This document shows positions 17,969 through 26,517 of a stretch of 64,000 nucleotides of DNA, piece by piece. Position 1 is the first letter of the stretch, and every line of letters begins with the position of its first letter. The notes below the pieces were generated by a model. That model was not told the origin of the DNA and did not search any database. It saw nothing but the letters and a program-made list of their open reading frames with translations. The stretch covers positions 379,501 to 443,500 of the forward strand of contig NZ_CP130565.1 of NCBI RefSeq assembly GCF_030534335.1, written 5' to 3'. Origin of the DNA: Marivirga harenae. GTDB taxonomy: Bacteria > Bacteroidota > Bacteroidia > Cytophagales > Cyclobacteriaceae. A program made the position numbers and the translations under genes.

Positions 17969-18396
17969 TGTACTACTAAAGGGTCAATTAAAAGTTTGGT
18001 TTTAGGATCTATTTTATATTTCTCGGGAGAGAGCGAATTACATCTCGATAAGCGGTCAAATCCATTCATCATTCCTTTTAGGACACCTTGCTTTTTTACA
18101 GCCTCCAAGGCATAAACAGAACAAGAGGGTATAAAAGAACAGGATTGAGCATCCTGTGAAGAAATGAATGACTTATAGAAAAGAAAAAGACCTGAAAACA
18201 CAAACTGAACTTCATTAGTATTAACATGCACATGATCATATTGATCACTTATCTTAACTTTTTCAACTGAATTTATATCGTATTTAATTCCTCCTAATAT
18301 TTCTAATTCCGAACTAACTTGCGACCAGACTTGAAAACATAGACTATTTATTATAAAGATCAATACGATACATCTCATCATTTTCCAGCTCATCAA
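17965..18396 (-). CDS. YidD-like protein with N-terminal signal sequence
   Basis: The C-terminal half is a clear YidD domain (membrane protein insertion efficiency factor): FYKSFISSQDAQSCSFIPSCSVYALEAVKKQG, then GFDRLSRCN. The three conserved cysteine positions are present. Unlike housekeeping YidD (about 70-85 residues, beside rnpA or yidC), this protein has 143 residues. It begins with a signal or anchor (MRCIVLIFIINSLCFQVWSQ) and about 40 extra residues, so the domain probably sits outside the cytoplasm. Starts at 18396, 18381 or 18378 are possible; all overlap the LolA-like gene. It overlaps the following TPR gene by 4 nt. Its role is unknown. Confidence 0.75.
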   Translation of the reverse strand: MMSWKMMRCIVLIFIINSLCFQVWSQVSSELEILGGIKYDINSVEKVKISDQYDHVHVNTNEVQFVFSGLFLFYKSFISSQDAQSCSFIPSCSVYALEAVKKQGVLKGMMNGFDRLSRCNSLSPEKYKIDPKTKLLIDPLVVQ

Positions 18397-19021
18397 TTTT
18401 TATATTTTCAAATGTAGTGATTTTATAATATTCCTGTCCATGTAGATATGATACTTGAATTACTTTTTTTGGAAATGGTAATCCATTGACACTTACATAA
18501 TTTTGATAAAATCTTTTCCCCATGATTTCACCATTGGGCTTAAATAAAACTATTCCAAAAAGTTGATTATTTTTCAATGATAGAACCGCCTTACCCAATT
18601 TATCCTCTAAACCTGCGGGGGGTAACCATTCAATAATAGTCTGATCGTCAGATTCTTCTATGGAATTAATATAGTAACCTGATTTATCTAGCCCGTAATT
18701 TTTTAAATCACCACTTAAAGCTAAATTGAAAATGGTAAATTTATTTGTGCTTGGTGTAAAAGACTGGCTTTCAATTTTCTTATTTACCAAAACATACATT
18801 TGGGTATCCGCCAAAACCAAAGTCTTCTGTTCAGGAAATGAAACTTGGTAAACGATCTTATTGAATTCCTTATCAAAATATACTTTCCCTTTATAGAACT
18901 CAGAGCCCTTGGGATTTTTATCTTTAATTGAAAAATCGGCAGTTACCCTGAAGTAAGATTGAGTAAAAGCCGAAAAACTTGCTAAAAAAAAAAGGAAAAC
19001 TAATGTCAGGATGTGTCTCAT
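18344..19021 (-). CDS. LolA-like periplasmic lipid-binding protein
   Basis: A 225-residue protein with a signal peptide (HILTLVFLFFLASFSAFTQ) and a beta-rich body with the LolA/LppX-type succession of strands: FRVTADFSIKDKNP, a GKVYFDKEFNKIVYQVSFPEQ strand pair, then MYVLVNKKIESQSF and a C-terminal VNGLPFPKKVIQVSYL. Proteins of this fold carry lipoproteins or lipids across the periplasm. It heads the leftward unit lolA-like, yidD-like, TPR, TPR, TPR-like. Sequence identity to classical LolA cannot be judged by eye, so treat the name as fold-level. Confidence 0.6.
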   Translation of the reverse strand: MRHILTLVFLFFLASFSAFTQSYFRVTADFSIKDKNPKGSEFYKGKVYFDKEFNKIVYQVSFPEQKTLVLADTQMYVLVNKKIESQSFTPSTNKFTIFNLALSGDLKNYGLDKSGYYINSIEESDDQTIIEWLPPAGLEDKLGKAVLSLKNNQLFGIVLFKPNGEIMGKRFYQNYVSVNGLPFPKKVIQVSYLHGQEYYKITTFENIKIDELENDEMYRIDLYNK

Positions 19022-19031
19022 AAAAACAAAT

Positions 19032-19057
19032 GACTACCCCTCTCGTGAGGGATAGTC
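19032..19057 (-). terminator. Hairpin terminator of the small membrane-protein gene
   Basis: GACTACCCCTC (19032-19042) and GAGGGATAGTC (19047-19057) pair with one mismatch around TCGT. Reading leftward, the T-rich stretch ATTTGTTTTTA follows. It separates the 143-residue gene from the LolA-like gene. Confidence 0.7.
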
Positions 19058-19088
19058 CTTTTCAATTGATTTTTACTAAATTCTAATT

Positions 19089-19520
19089 TTAGTACGAAAT
19101 ATAAGCAGGTGAAGATAATGCACCTAATAAAACCGAAGTTCCTAAACCAATGAAGAAAGAAATTTTATGGTTACTTCCTTTGTCATTGTTTAATAAAACA
19201 GTAAAAATACCAATCGGCCAACAGCAGAAACCCCAAGCAAATGAACCCCATTCCATTTCGTCTAACGAAAACCTGTTATGACCCATCATACCTTCAGGCC
19301 CGTAAGATAAATTCATGCCTGTAACCAATCCTGCATTTTCTTGATAAATGTTATGAATAGTTACATTTTCATTCATGGATACATAAGCTTCCAATTCATT
19401 CAATTCAGCAAACTCAGCATTGATCTTCTCCTCATTCAGTTCAAACAAATCTGCGTTCGTTGCATAGCTTGAGGAAGCTATTACGAAACAAGCTGCAACA
19501 GCTAGTAGTAATCTTTTCAT
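19089..19520 (-). CDS. Small exported membrane protein, unknown function
   Basis: A 143-residue protein with a signal peptide (KRLLLAVAACFVIASSSYA), a Glu/Asn-rich middle and two C-terminal hydrophobic segments. The first contains GSFAWGFCCWPIGIFTVLLN (about 92-111), with a CCWP motif; the second is ISFFIGLGTSVLLGAL. I recognise no family beyond similar small Bacteroidota proteins. It has its own terminator and about 120 bp upstream before the racemase gene, so it is probably a single-gene transcript. Confidence 0.6.
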   Translation of the reverse strand: MKRLLLAVAACFVIASSSYATNADLFELNEEKINAEFAELNELEAYVSMNENVTIHNIYQENAGLVTGMNLSYGPEGMMGHNRFSLDEMEWGSFAWGFCCWPIGIFTVLLNNDKGSNHKISFFIGLGTSVLLGALSSPAYISY

Positions 19521-19639
19521 GTCAAATGGTTTAAAAGTTTTAATTTTATTACGTCTCTAATTAACAATTAATGTTACATATTTGCAATAAATTATGTGAT
19601 ATTTTATATAAAAATTTATATAGAGGGTTAAATAATCTG

Positions 19640-20827
19640 CTAAATCACTACCTTTCGCGGTATATCCATGGGTAATCTACTCAGCAATTCATAATTCAAT
19701 TGATTACTTAGCTCTCCAAAACTAGAAACAGTGACATTTACCTTACCATTGGACCCGATCATGATTACCTCATCTCCTTTCCCGACATTTTTGCATTCTG
19801 TTACATTGATAATCATTAAATTCATATTGACGGTACTTATTACCGCCACCCTTTTTCCGTTAACAATTACCCTCCCCTGATTGCTCAAGGACCGAGCAAA
19901 ACCATATGCATAACCAACTGGAACTGTTGCTATTTTCATCTTCTTGGTGGCCTGGTAGCTGGTTCCATAACCTATAAACTCCCCAACAGGCACTTCTTTT
20001 ACAGACATTATTTTACTTCTCCAACTAATGACTCGCTTTAATGGATGCTTCACTCTTCTGCTGAGTCCTTCCTGCCCGTAACCATTACTTCTTTGATATG
20101 CAATAAAGGTTTCCTGGCTCGGCCAAAAACCATACAATAAAATTCCGATCCTAACCATATCCATTTGAGTTTCGGGATAAGACATGGCGGCTGCTGAACA
20201 TGCTGTATGCCTCCTGTTTGGGATTAAACCGTGTTCTTTAAAAATATCGTAAAGCTGATTATACTTTTTGATTTGATCCATTACCCTTAAGTAATTGGTG
20301 ATACTTTCTGCACCAGCATAATGAGTACAAAGACCTTCAAAAACAATATGCTCTTCATTTGATTTCATCATTTCTATCACCTCTGCCAAATGCTCCTCTT
20401 GAAATCCTGTTCGATTCATTCCTGTCTCAACTTCTAAATGAACTTTTGCTTTTTTGCCCACTTTTCTGGCAAACTCAACTGCTGCTTTCAACCTTCCGAT
20501 TTCAAAAACATAAAACTCAACATCATTTTCAATAACCCACTCTGTCTCTTCATCTTCCATCCAACCCATAATCATAACCTGAGTTGAATTCTTTTTTACT
20601 TTACAGACTTCCTCCGCTTCATGGATCGAAAAAACGGATAAATGCTTCACTCCTGCCGATTCGTAAAGCGGCACCATTTCCTTTATGCCATGACCATAGG
20701 CATTTCCTTTCAACACTGCTGACAGTAATACATTATCCGATAATTTGCTTTTTACAAATCGCACATTTTGTCGCACCGCACTTTTACTTAGAGTTACCAT
20801 GGATGTACTAAATATGTTTTGACCCAT
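19640..20827 (-). CDS. alr: Alanine racemase family protein, divergent C-terminal site
   Basis: A 395-residue fold-type III PLP racemase. The PLP lysine motif AVLKGNAYGHG (about 38-48), the barrel strand VHLEVETGMNRTGF and the catalytic tyrosine motif FIGYGTSYQA are present. The segment that reads PVGYADG...CMDQ in typical alanine racemases is altered here to VGYAYGF and VNMNLMIINVT, so the Met-Asp pair next to the second active-site face is missing. Bacteroidota usually carry a MurF-Alr fusion for wall synthesis; this stand-alone copy in an amino-acid cluster is more likely a specialised racemase. Its substrate is unknown. Confidence 0.8.
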   Translation of the reverse strand: MGQNIFSTSMVTLSKSAVRQNVRFVKSKLSDNVLLSAVLKGNAYGHGIKEMVPLYESAGVKHLSVFSIHEAEEVCKVKKNSTQVMIMGWMEDEETEWVIENDVEFYVFEIGRLKAAVEFARKVGKKAKVHLEVETGMNRTGFQEEHLAEVIEMMKSNEEHIVFEGLCTHYAGAESITNYLRVMDQIKKYNQLYDIFKEHGLIPNRRHTACSAAAMSYPETQMDMVRIGILLYGFWPSQETFIAYQRSNGYGQEGLSRRVKHPLKRVISWRSKIMSVKEVPVGEFIGYGTSYQATKKMKIATVPVGYAYGFARSLSNQGRVIVNGKRVAVISTVNMNLMIINVTECKNVGKGDEVIMIGSNGKVNVTVSSFGELSNQLNYELLSRLPMDIPRKVVI

Positions 20828-20919
20828 ATTTTTCTATTTATGTTTAAAGAAAACAGACTTACAAAAAAAGAATATAATTCAATGATTATCAATACGCCCA
20901 AAACTAGGATTACTTTAGT

Positions 20920-22068
20920 TTAGGCTATAAGCTCAAAGTACCTCATTAATCCAATATACATCTTGAGGCCCGGCTCAATAATTTCATCAGGGAAATCATA
21001 AAACTCGTCATGAAGATGCGGGCAATCCTCACCAGACCCAATTCCAAAGAAGCCAGTTTTAAATTGCGTTTTATATTGTCCAAAATCTTCACTCCACTTG
21101 AAGGGTGAAACCAAAGGCTTAAATGTAATTCCCATGGATGAAGCGGCTTTTTGAATAATCTCGAAGGATTCTGCAGTATTAATCGTAGAAGGAAACACTT
21201 CTGTATAGGATATTTCACAACCTAAACCATCATCCTCACAATATTTATGCACTAATTTTTCCGCTTCATCAATTAAAATGGACATATCCTCATCTTTCAT
21301 CGCTCTTAGGGTAATTCTTACCTCCCCATAACCTGGGCTAGTTCCAAATGCAATTTCCCCCAATTCACTGTGAATTACAGTTGCCAATGTTAAATCAGAG
21401 AAATCCACCATTCTATGAATACGAGTCATCTCTGTGCTGATTTTAGCCATAGCAATGACCGGACTAATTCCATATTCAGGTTCAGCCGCGTGACTAGTTT
21501 TCCCGAATAGTTTTATGACCATCCCCCTTGAAGCAGCTGCAAAAGTTCCTGACTTCGTAAAAATTGTGCCTTTCTGAAAATCTGGTAAATTATGTAGCCC
21601 AAACAAATAATCAAGATTGATTTTTAAGTCTTTTAACGCTTGATTTATCCTTTCAGCGCCTTCACCTGTTTCTTCAGCAGGCTGAAAAATCACGTAAACA
21701 CTACCTTTCTGTAAGGGATTCTTTTGCAGAAAACTTGCAATACCTGCCACCATTGCCATATGGCCATCATGACCGCATTTATGAGAAACATGAGGAGTTT
21801 TGGATTCATACGCTAAATGAATGGTTTCTTCAATGTGTAAAGCATCCAAATCAGCTCGAAAACCTACATTTTCGCCTTCCTCTTTTCCTTTGAACAAGGC
21901 AATCACTCCATGTCCTCCCACATTTTGCCAGATTTTATCAGGTTGACAACTCGTAAGAAATTCTAGAATGATCTGTGCAGTCTTTTCTTCCTGATTGGAA
22001 ACTTCAGCATGGGCATGTAATTGATGTCTTAATTTTACAAGCTCTTCTACATCAAGCTTTAAATCCAT
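20920..22068 (-). CDS. M20-family metal-dependent amidohydrolase
   Basis: A 382-residue M20/M40 peptidase of the N-acyl amino acid amidohydrolase type. Metal-ligand motifs occur in order: HKCGHDGHMAM (about 96-106), the catalytic Glu pair FQPAEETGEGAERI (about 130), LFGLHNLPD, and the C-terminal His in DCPHLHDEFYDFPDE. Family members split N-acyl amino acids, IAA conjugates or dipeptides. Between two racemase genes it could release free amino acids from N-acyl or peptide precursors. It has 92 bp to alr and 118 bp to the next upstream gene, so operon membership is likely but not forced by spacing. Confidence 0.88.
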   Translation of the reverse strand: MDLKLDVEELVKLRHQLHAHAEVSNQEEKTAQIILEFLTSCQPDKIWQNVGGHGVIALFKGKEEGENVGFRADLDALHIEETIHLAYESKTPHVSHKCGHDGHMAMVAGIASFLQKNPLQKGSVYVIFQPAEETGEGAERINQALKDLKINLDYLFGLHNLPDFQKGTIFTKSGTFAAASRGMVIKLFGKTSHAAEPEYGISPVIAMAKISTEMTRIHRMVDFSDLTLATVIHSELGEIAFGTSPGYGEVRITLRAMKDEDMSILIDEAEKLVHKYCEDDGLGCEISYTEVFPSTINTAESFEIIQKAASSMGITFKPLVSPFKWSEDFGQYKTQFKTGFFGIGSGEDCPHLHDEFYDFPDEIIEPGLKMYIGLMRYFELIA

Positions 22069-22186
22069 AAAAAATAGTTTTAACAGAGTCTAACAGGCTT
22101 CTATCGGAGCAAAAAAAGTCTTCATTCCAAAATCGGGTTCAAATTACAACACTTTATGCATTTTCATCCCAGAAACCATTTAAACT

Positions 22187-23257
22187 TTATTCTACAGTTT
22201 TTTCAATATAATTGGAATTTAAGATACCTAATGCCCCCATGTATTTAACTTTAAAATTAATCAAATCTCCAACTTTGCGCTTCTTAACATTTTCTCCTAA
22301 ATCTATCACAATCATATCGGAGCTGGAACCGACAATTTCAAAGTCATAACCATCTAAAATCAGATACTTAGGGTCGATATCCAATACCCCAATATCTAAT
22401 ATAGCCCTATAACTGGTCTCACCATACAATGATTCATCAATTTCAGTGGTTTCTCCCTGAGGATTTGCGGCCATTTCGCCCATCGGTACTTTTGGCTTTT
22501 CTGTTATTTCTATGATTTCAGTAAAAAGCTCCAGACAATCATCATGCATTCCTTCAATGGTAGTTTCCTCAAAAAGATTAGCCCCAAAGTAAAGTGTTTC
22601 TCCAATACGGAAATGGTTAACCCCAGCAGGAATCTGCTTGTTCATGATCAATGGAATAGTGACAGATGTTCCTCCAGAAACCAAAGGCAACTTTCTGTTG
22701 AACTTCAACTCGATAATCTGTTTATACAAGCTCAACTGGATGAGCTTATCTTGTGAAGGCATGACACCATGAAGGCAGTTCAAATTCGTTCCTATTCCCT
22801 CAATTTGAATGTTGGGTAATTCAAATACCTTAGCATAAAAATCTATCAAATGATCACCCATCACCCCTTCTCTCAAATCACCAGTTTCTACCATGATGAT
22901 CACCTTGTGCTTCTTCTTCTGTCGAACAGCCTCATCTGACAGGAGTTTCAAAGTATAATATTCCGTATTCATGCTCATATCAGCATATTTCACTATATCT
23001 GGAATACTCCTTTTTGCGGGTGGCTTTATGTAGCAGGTTTTTACAGTAGAGTCAATTTCCTTTACTTTTTGCAGGTTCTTAATCCTAGAATCGTGGATCT
23101 CCCTGAAACCCAAATTGATAACTTCCTTCAAATAAAGTTCGTTGCCACAAAAAAGCTTGGTAACAGCCCCCCAATCTAAGTTATTTTTAGTAAAAAGCTG
23201 GTGTAAAAAATCAAAGTTATGTTTAAGTTTATCTTTGTATAATTTTAAAAATGCCAT
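22187..23257 (-). CDS. Alanine/ornithine racemase-like PLP enzyme
   Basis: A 356-residue fold-type III PLP enzyme of the YhfX/ornithine-racemase branch. The PLP lysine lies in GAVTKLFCGN (about 31-40). The family signatures IMVETGDLREGVMGDH, GIGTNLNCLHGVMPS and LPLVSGGTSVTIPL are all seen, and FRIGETLYFG follows. Ornithine racemases of clostridia share these motifs; substrates of most relatives are untested. It starts 2 bp after the stop of the GNAT gene, so both are surely one transcript with the upstream symporter gene. Confidence 0.85.
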   Translation of the reverse strand: MAFLKLYKDKLKHNFDFLHQLFTKNNLDWGAVTKLFCGNELYLKEVINLGFREIHDSRIKNLQKVKEIDSTVKTCYIKPPAKRSIPDIVKYADMSMNTEYYTLKLLSDEAVRQKKKHKVIIMVETGDLREGVMGDHLIDFYAKVFELPNIQIEGIGTNLNCLHGVMPSQDKLIQLSLYKQIIELKFNRKLPLVSGGTSVTIPLIMNKQIPAGVNHFRIGETLYFGANLFEETTIEGMHDDCLELFTEIIEITEKPKVPMGEMAANPQGETTEIDESLYGETSYRAILDIGVLDIDPKYLILDGYDFEIVGSSSDMIVIDLGENVKKRKVGDLINFKVKYMGALGILNSNYIEKTVE

Positions 23258-23259
23258 AT

Positions 23260-23697
23260 TTATTTCTTTAACCTCATCTCCAAATATTTGTTGGTGAAGC
23301 CTAATTTCTCATATAAAAATTTGGCAGGATTTTCTGGTTCCACATGAAGGGCAATATCTCCTTTCGCTGTATTGATTGCTTTTCTCATCAGCTCTTTACC
23401 AACTCCTTTACCCCTCTGGTCAGAATGAACAGCTATGTACACCAATATGTTTTCAGGGATATAACCTGACATTCCTGTTTGGTTGACCACTACTGCTCCT
23501 TTAATACTTCCACTCTCTCTAGCTAAAACTACAAATCCACCTTGATGACCAAATGAACTGAGTGCATAATCCAGACATTTCATAATGTCATCTTTAGAAT
23601 CACCGAATTCATCAAGATGAGTATGAAGGAAATCCGCAATCTCGTTTTTTTGTAAAGTTGTTGCTGAGTCTATTGAAGTTAAAGTTTGAAATTCCAT
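23260..23697 (-). CDS. GNAT N-acetyltransferase
   Basis: A 145-residue GNAT protein. The acetyl-CoA pyrophosphate loop is DQRGKGVGKELMRKAI (about 94-109), preceded by the beta-4 strand ILVYIAVHSD and followed by LYEKLGFTNKYLEMRLKK, the usual end of the fold. Within the racemase cluster an amino acid or amine is a reasonable substrate, which would pair it with the M20 deacylase. It lies 7 bp after the symporter gene and 2 bp before the ornithine-racemase-like gene. Confidence 0.85.
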   Translation of the reverse strand: MEFQTLTSIDSATTLQKNEIADFLHTHLDEFGDSKDDIMKCLDYALSSFGHQGGFVVLARESGSIKGAVVVNQTGMSGYIPENILVYIAVHSDQRGKGVGKELMRKAINTAKGDIALHVEPENPAKFLYEKLGFTNKYLEMRLKK

Positions 23698-23704
23698 GTA
23701 GTTA

Positions 23705-25303
23705 TTATTTTTTAGGATAAATTAGAGAGTAAGTTACGAAAATTATTGCTGAAAATGATATTCCAAATACATTGGGATCTAATCCTGCGGGTAATTTAAA
23801 TAAAATATCAGAAAAAGGAATTCCAATAATCTGCATTTTATTAATTGATTCTACCACTTGACCGGGCGACATACTATCGATGCTAATCCCGATAAAATCT
23901 ATACTTGATTTTGCTTCACTTATAAATGTTCGTAATTCAGGCATTTTAGTTGCAGTTCCGAAGGTGATTTTATTAGCCTGAAGTAATGCTGTAGTTAAAC
24001 CACCGGTTATCATAGCCCAAAATGCTGCGTTACTATTGCTCTTTTTCCAAAACAATCCACCTAAAATCGGGATAAAAAGACCTGAAACCATAAAAGCATA
24101 ACTGTATAGCATTAGACTTAACACATTTTCCATAGCACTGGCAAGTAAAAGCGCTACAGCCCCAACGATCAAGGTTACCACTTGAGATAACCGTAACTCT
24201 TTTTTATCAGAATTAAATCTATTGGTGAATTTCTTTATAAAATCTGAGACAATATTTCCTGAAGATGCCATCAAGCAACTATCAGCTGTAGAAAGTATGG
24301 CTGAAAAATATGCGGACATCATTATACCCAACAATCCAACAGGGAGAACAGTAGCTAGCATCATGGGCAAACCCTTTTCTGGATCTGCTTCCGCTATATT
24401 TTCAGGCCCCAGAGCTGCAAACATTCCTTGATCTGCCGCCACCCTAGCCAAAACGCCCAATGCAACTCCCATAAATGCCATAATTGGCCACTCAAACACA
24501 CCTGCAATAAACCATGCTTTCTTCGCAGTCTTGACATCTCTACTTGCATAGATTCTTTGATACAATGTCATGCCTACAAACCAGATAGGGATAATGGTAA
24601 CAACCCAATATATTATATCTTGCCAGCCGATATTAGTAAAAGAAAGCATCTCAGGATCTAAAGTCTCCTTTATAGCCTGCCATCCCCCTACCGCGGTATA
24701 AGAAAGCGGAATTCCAATGAAAATTAGTCCTCCTAGCAAAAGTATCCATTGAATGGTATCGGTGTAAATCACTGCTTTTATACCACCCATGACGGTATAG
24801 ACCACTGCGATAACCCCCATGATAATTAATGCATGATTCAAGCCCAATTCGGGAAATGTTCCGGAAGCTAATTTTGCCCCAGCTAATATTTGGGAGCTAG
24901 TAAAACCCAAATAACCAATTGCTGAAATTAAGGCAGCTAATAATGCCGTCTTCTTATCAAAAAAGTACGCAAACAATTGAGGCATAGTGTGGAATTTTTC
25001 AAATGCTTTATTCCCTCTAACTATAGGAATTAGAAAAACCGCAGCTAGCCACGCACCTATCAATCCTGTAAAGAGCATCCAAGAACCTGATATCCCAATG
25101 GTAAAGCCTAGTCCGCCCAAACCGATTGAAAACCCACCTCCAACATCTGTAGCCACAACACTTAATCCAATATGCCAGCTGGTCATTTTCCTACCTCCCA
25201 CGTAGTAATCATCCATCCCCTTGTTTGATCGTAGGAAATAATATCCCACCCCTAACATGGCAATCATATAAGCTATAAAAATAGAAATATCTATAATATG
25301 CAT
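23705..25303 (-). CDS. Sodium:solute symporter family (SSS) transporter
   Basis: A 532-residue transporter with about 13-14 membrane helices. The N-terminal MDDYYVGGRKMTSWHIGLS, VGGGFSIGLGGLGF and the SSS signature zone (GIMMSAYFSAILSTADSCLMASSGNIVSDF, around 335-365) are typical of the family that includes PutP and SglT. It leads the leftward cluster GNAT, ornithine-racemase-like, M20 and alr, so an amino acid, peptide or N-acyl amino acid is the likely cargo. Substrate cannot be read directly. Confidence 0.9.
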   Translation of the reverse strand: MHIIDISIFIAYMIAMLGVGYYFLRSNKGMDDYYVGGRKMTSWHIGLSVVATDVGGGFSIGLGGLGFTIGISGSWMLFTGLIGAWLAAVFLIPIVRGNKAFEKFHTMPQLFAYFFDKKTALLAALISAIGYLGFTSSQILAGAKLASGTFPELGLNHALIIMGVIAVVYTVMGGIKAVIYTDTIQWILLLGGLIFIGIPLSYTAVGGWQAIKETLDPEMLSFTNIGWQDIIYWVVTIIPIWFVGMTLYQRIYASRDVKTAKKAWFIAGVFEWPIMAFMGVALGVLARVAADQGMFAALGPENIAEADPEKGLPMMLATVLPVGLLGIMMSAYFSAILSTADSCLMASSGNIVSDFIKKFTNRFNSDKKELRLSQVVTLIVGAVALLLASAMENVLSLMLYSYAFMVSGLFIPILGGLFWKKSNSNAAFWAMITGGLTTALLQANKITFGTATKMPELRTFISEAKSSIDFIGISIDSMSPGQVVESINKMQIIGIPFSDILFKLPAGLDPNVFGISFSAIIFVTYSLIYPKK

Positions 25304-25497
25304 ATTCTATAGTATCAAAAATGAAAATTGTATTTCAACAATAAGATTGGATTAAAACTTAAACTACGAAAAATTTGGCAATTCGTAAAATCCGAGGAAA
25401 GTCAGATAGTGTCGAAGACGCGCTTAAGAATGGAGAATATGCGCTCTATTTTTTCTTATTAATTAAATAACTGTAAATCAAGCAACAAGTGACTTTC

Positions 25498-25518
25498 TAT
25501 ATATATATATATATATAT
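25498..25518. repeat. TA dinucleotide repeat, 21 bp
   Basis: An uninterrupted run of alternating T and A over 21 bases. It lies 23 bp beyond the stop of the HEAT-like gene and about 195 bp upstream of the symporter gene start, in the intergenic stretch 25304-25540. The rest of that stretch holds no gene or clear promoter. Such repeats can change length by slippage. Confidence 0.9.
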
Positions 25519-25540
25519 CATTACAAAAGAAATGCTTAGC

Positions 25541-26458
25541 TTAGTACACTTCTTGATTGAGGGAATAAGTTTCATTTTGCTCAAACCATTTGCGGAGCTC
25601 TATCAAAGCCTTTTCGTAATCATCCACCATTAAATCTCCAAATTCATCAGTGGGCAGTGGGAAGTTCTCAATTGCAGGAGCAATCGCTTCCATAATTCGA
25701 TATGCACAAGTGATTTTTTGATTGCTGTTGGGGTCAGCCGTACTACAATTGGCTTCATCGTTTAGGATTTGACTTTCTAAAAATTTAAATATTTGAGGTT
25801 GACGAGTATAAACCAAACCCGGTACAATATCATAGGCAAAAGCATCATTAATGGGGGCTTTTTCAAGTTTACTTATAATGTATTCTATAGCAGACTGATT
25901 GTTCATTCTTGCCAAAGCTAAGCGAATATTCCATTTGGTTACTGGAGACTCCTTAAGGGCTATTAAGCCTACCAATTGCGATTCTGCTTTTTTCAATTGC
26001 AAGAAACCCAGAAGTTTGACGAAATCATTGAAATGAGGCGTTTCAGCATTTAAATGATTTAAGATTCTAGTCTTCTGACTTTCTATAAAAACAGTATTTT
26101 TGAAATTAGTCATAGCCTCAATAGCATTCCCAGCAATGCCTCTGTCCGGATCATTTAGCGCTTTAATTTGCTGGTCAATTGCTTTTTGTTTTACTGACTC
26201 ATCCTCCGAAACTTGAGCAATCCTATTGCTTAAACGATATGCCTTAGCACGAATCCGAGCTGTGCTATCGGATTGATATTTTTCGAGTTCAGAAAGAAGC
26301 AGGTCAAAATCATTTCCTTGATCAAACAAGCTTTGAGGAGCTGTTGCATAGCTACCATTTTTGGCTTCTTTGAAATATTGGTTGAGCGTAACAACTGGAG
26401 ACTGAGCCAACATAGTAATGCTGATGAATTGTAGGGTTATGGTTATGAGGGGTTTCAT
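25541..26458 (-). CDS. Secreted HEAT-like repeat protein
   Basis: A 305-residue protein with a signal peptide (KPLITITLQFISITMLAQ) and repeated helix pairs with HEAT character, such as KQKAIDQQIKALNDPDRGIAGNAIEAMTNF and KWNIRLALARMNNQSAIEYIISKL. The predicted body is a periplasmic or surface alpha-solenoid. No enzyme motif is visible. It is the last gene of the AT-rich secreted island, 59 bp from the next gene; whether it belongs to it is unclear. Confidence 0.6.
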   Translation of the reverse strand: MKPLITITLQFISITMLAQSPVVTLNQYFKEAKNGSYATAPQSLFDQGNDFDLLLSELEKYQSDSTARIRAKAYRLSNRIAQVSEDESVKQKAIDQQIKALNDPDRGIAGNAIEAMTNFKNTVFIESQKTRILNHLNAETPHFNDFVKLLGFLQLKKAESQLVGLIALKESPVTKWNIRLALARMNNQSAIEYIISKLEKAPINDAFAYDIVPGLVYTRQPQIFKFLESQILNDEANCSTADPNSNQKITCAYRIMEAIAPAIENFPLPTDEFGDLMVDDYEKALIELRKWFEQNETYSLNQEVY

Positions 26459-26517
26459 GGGGGTTTATTAAATGAATTTTATAGATAATAATAAATGAAA
26501 TAAGAAAACTTAGTAAG

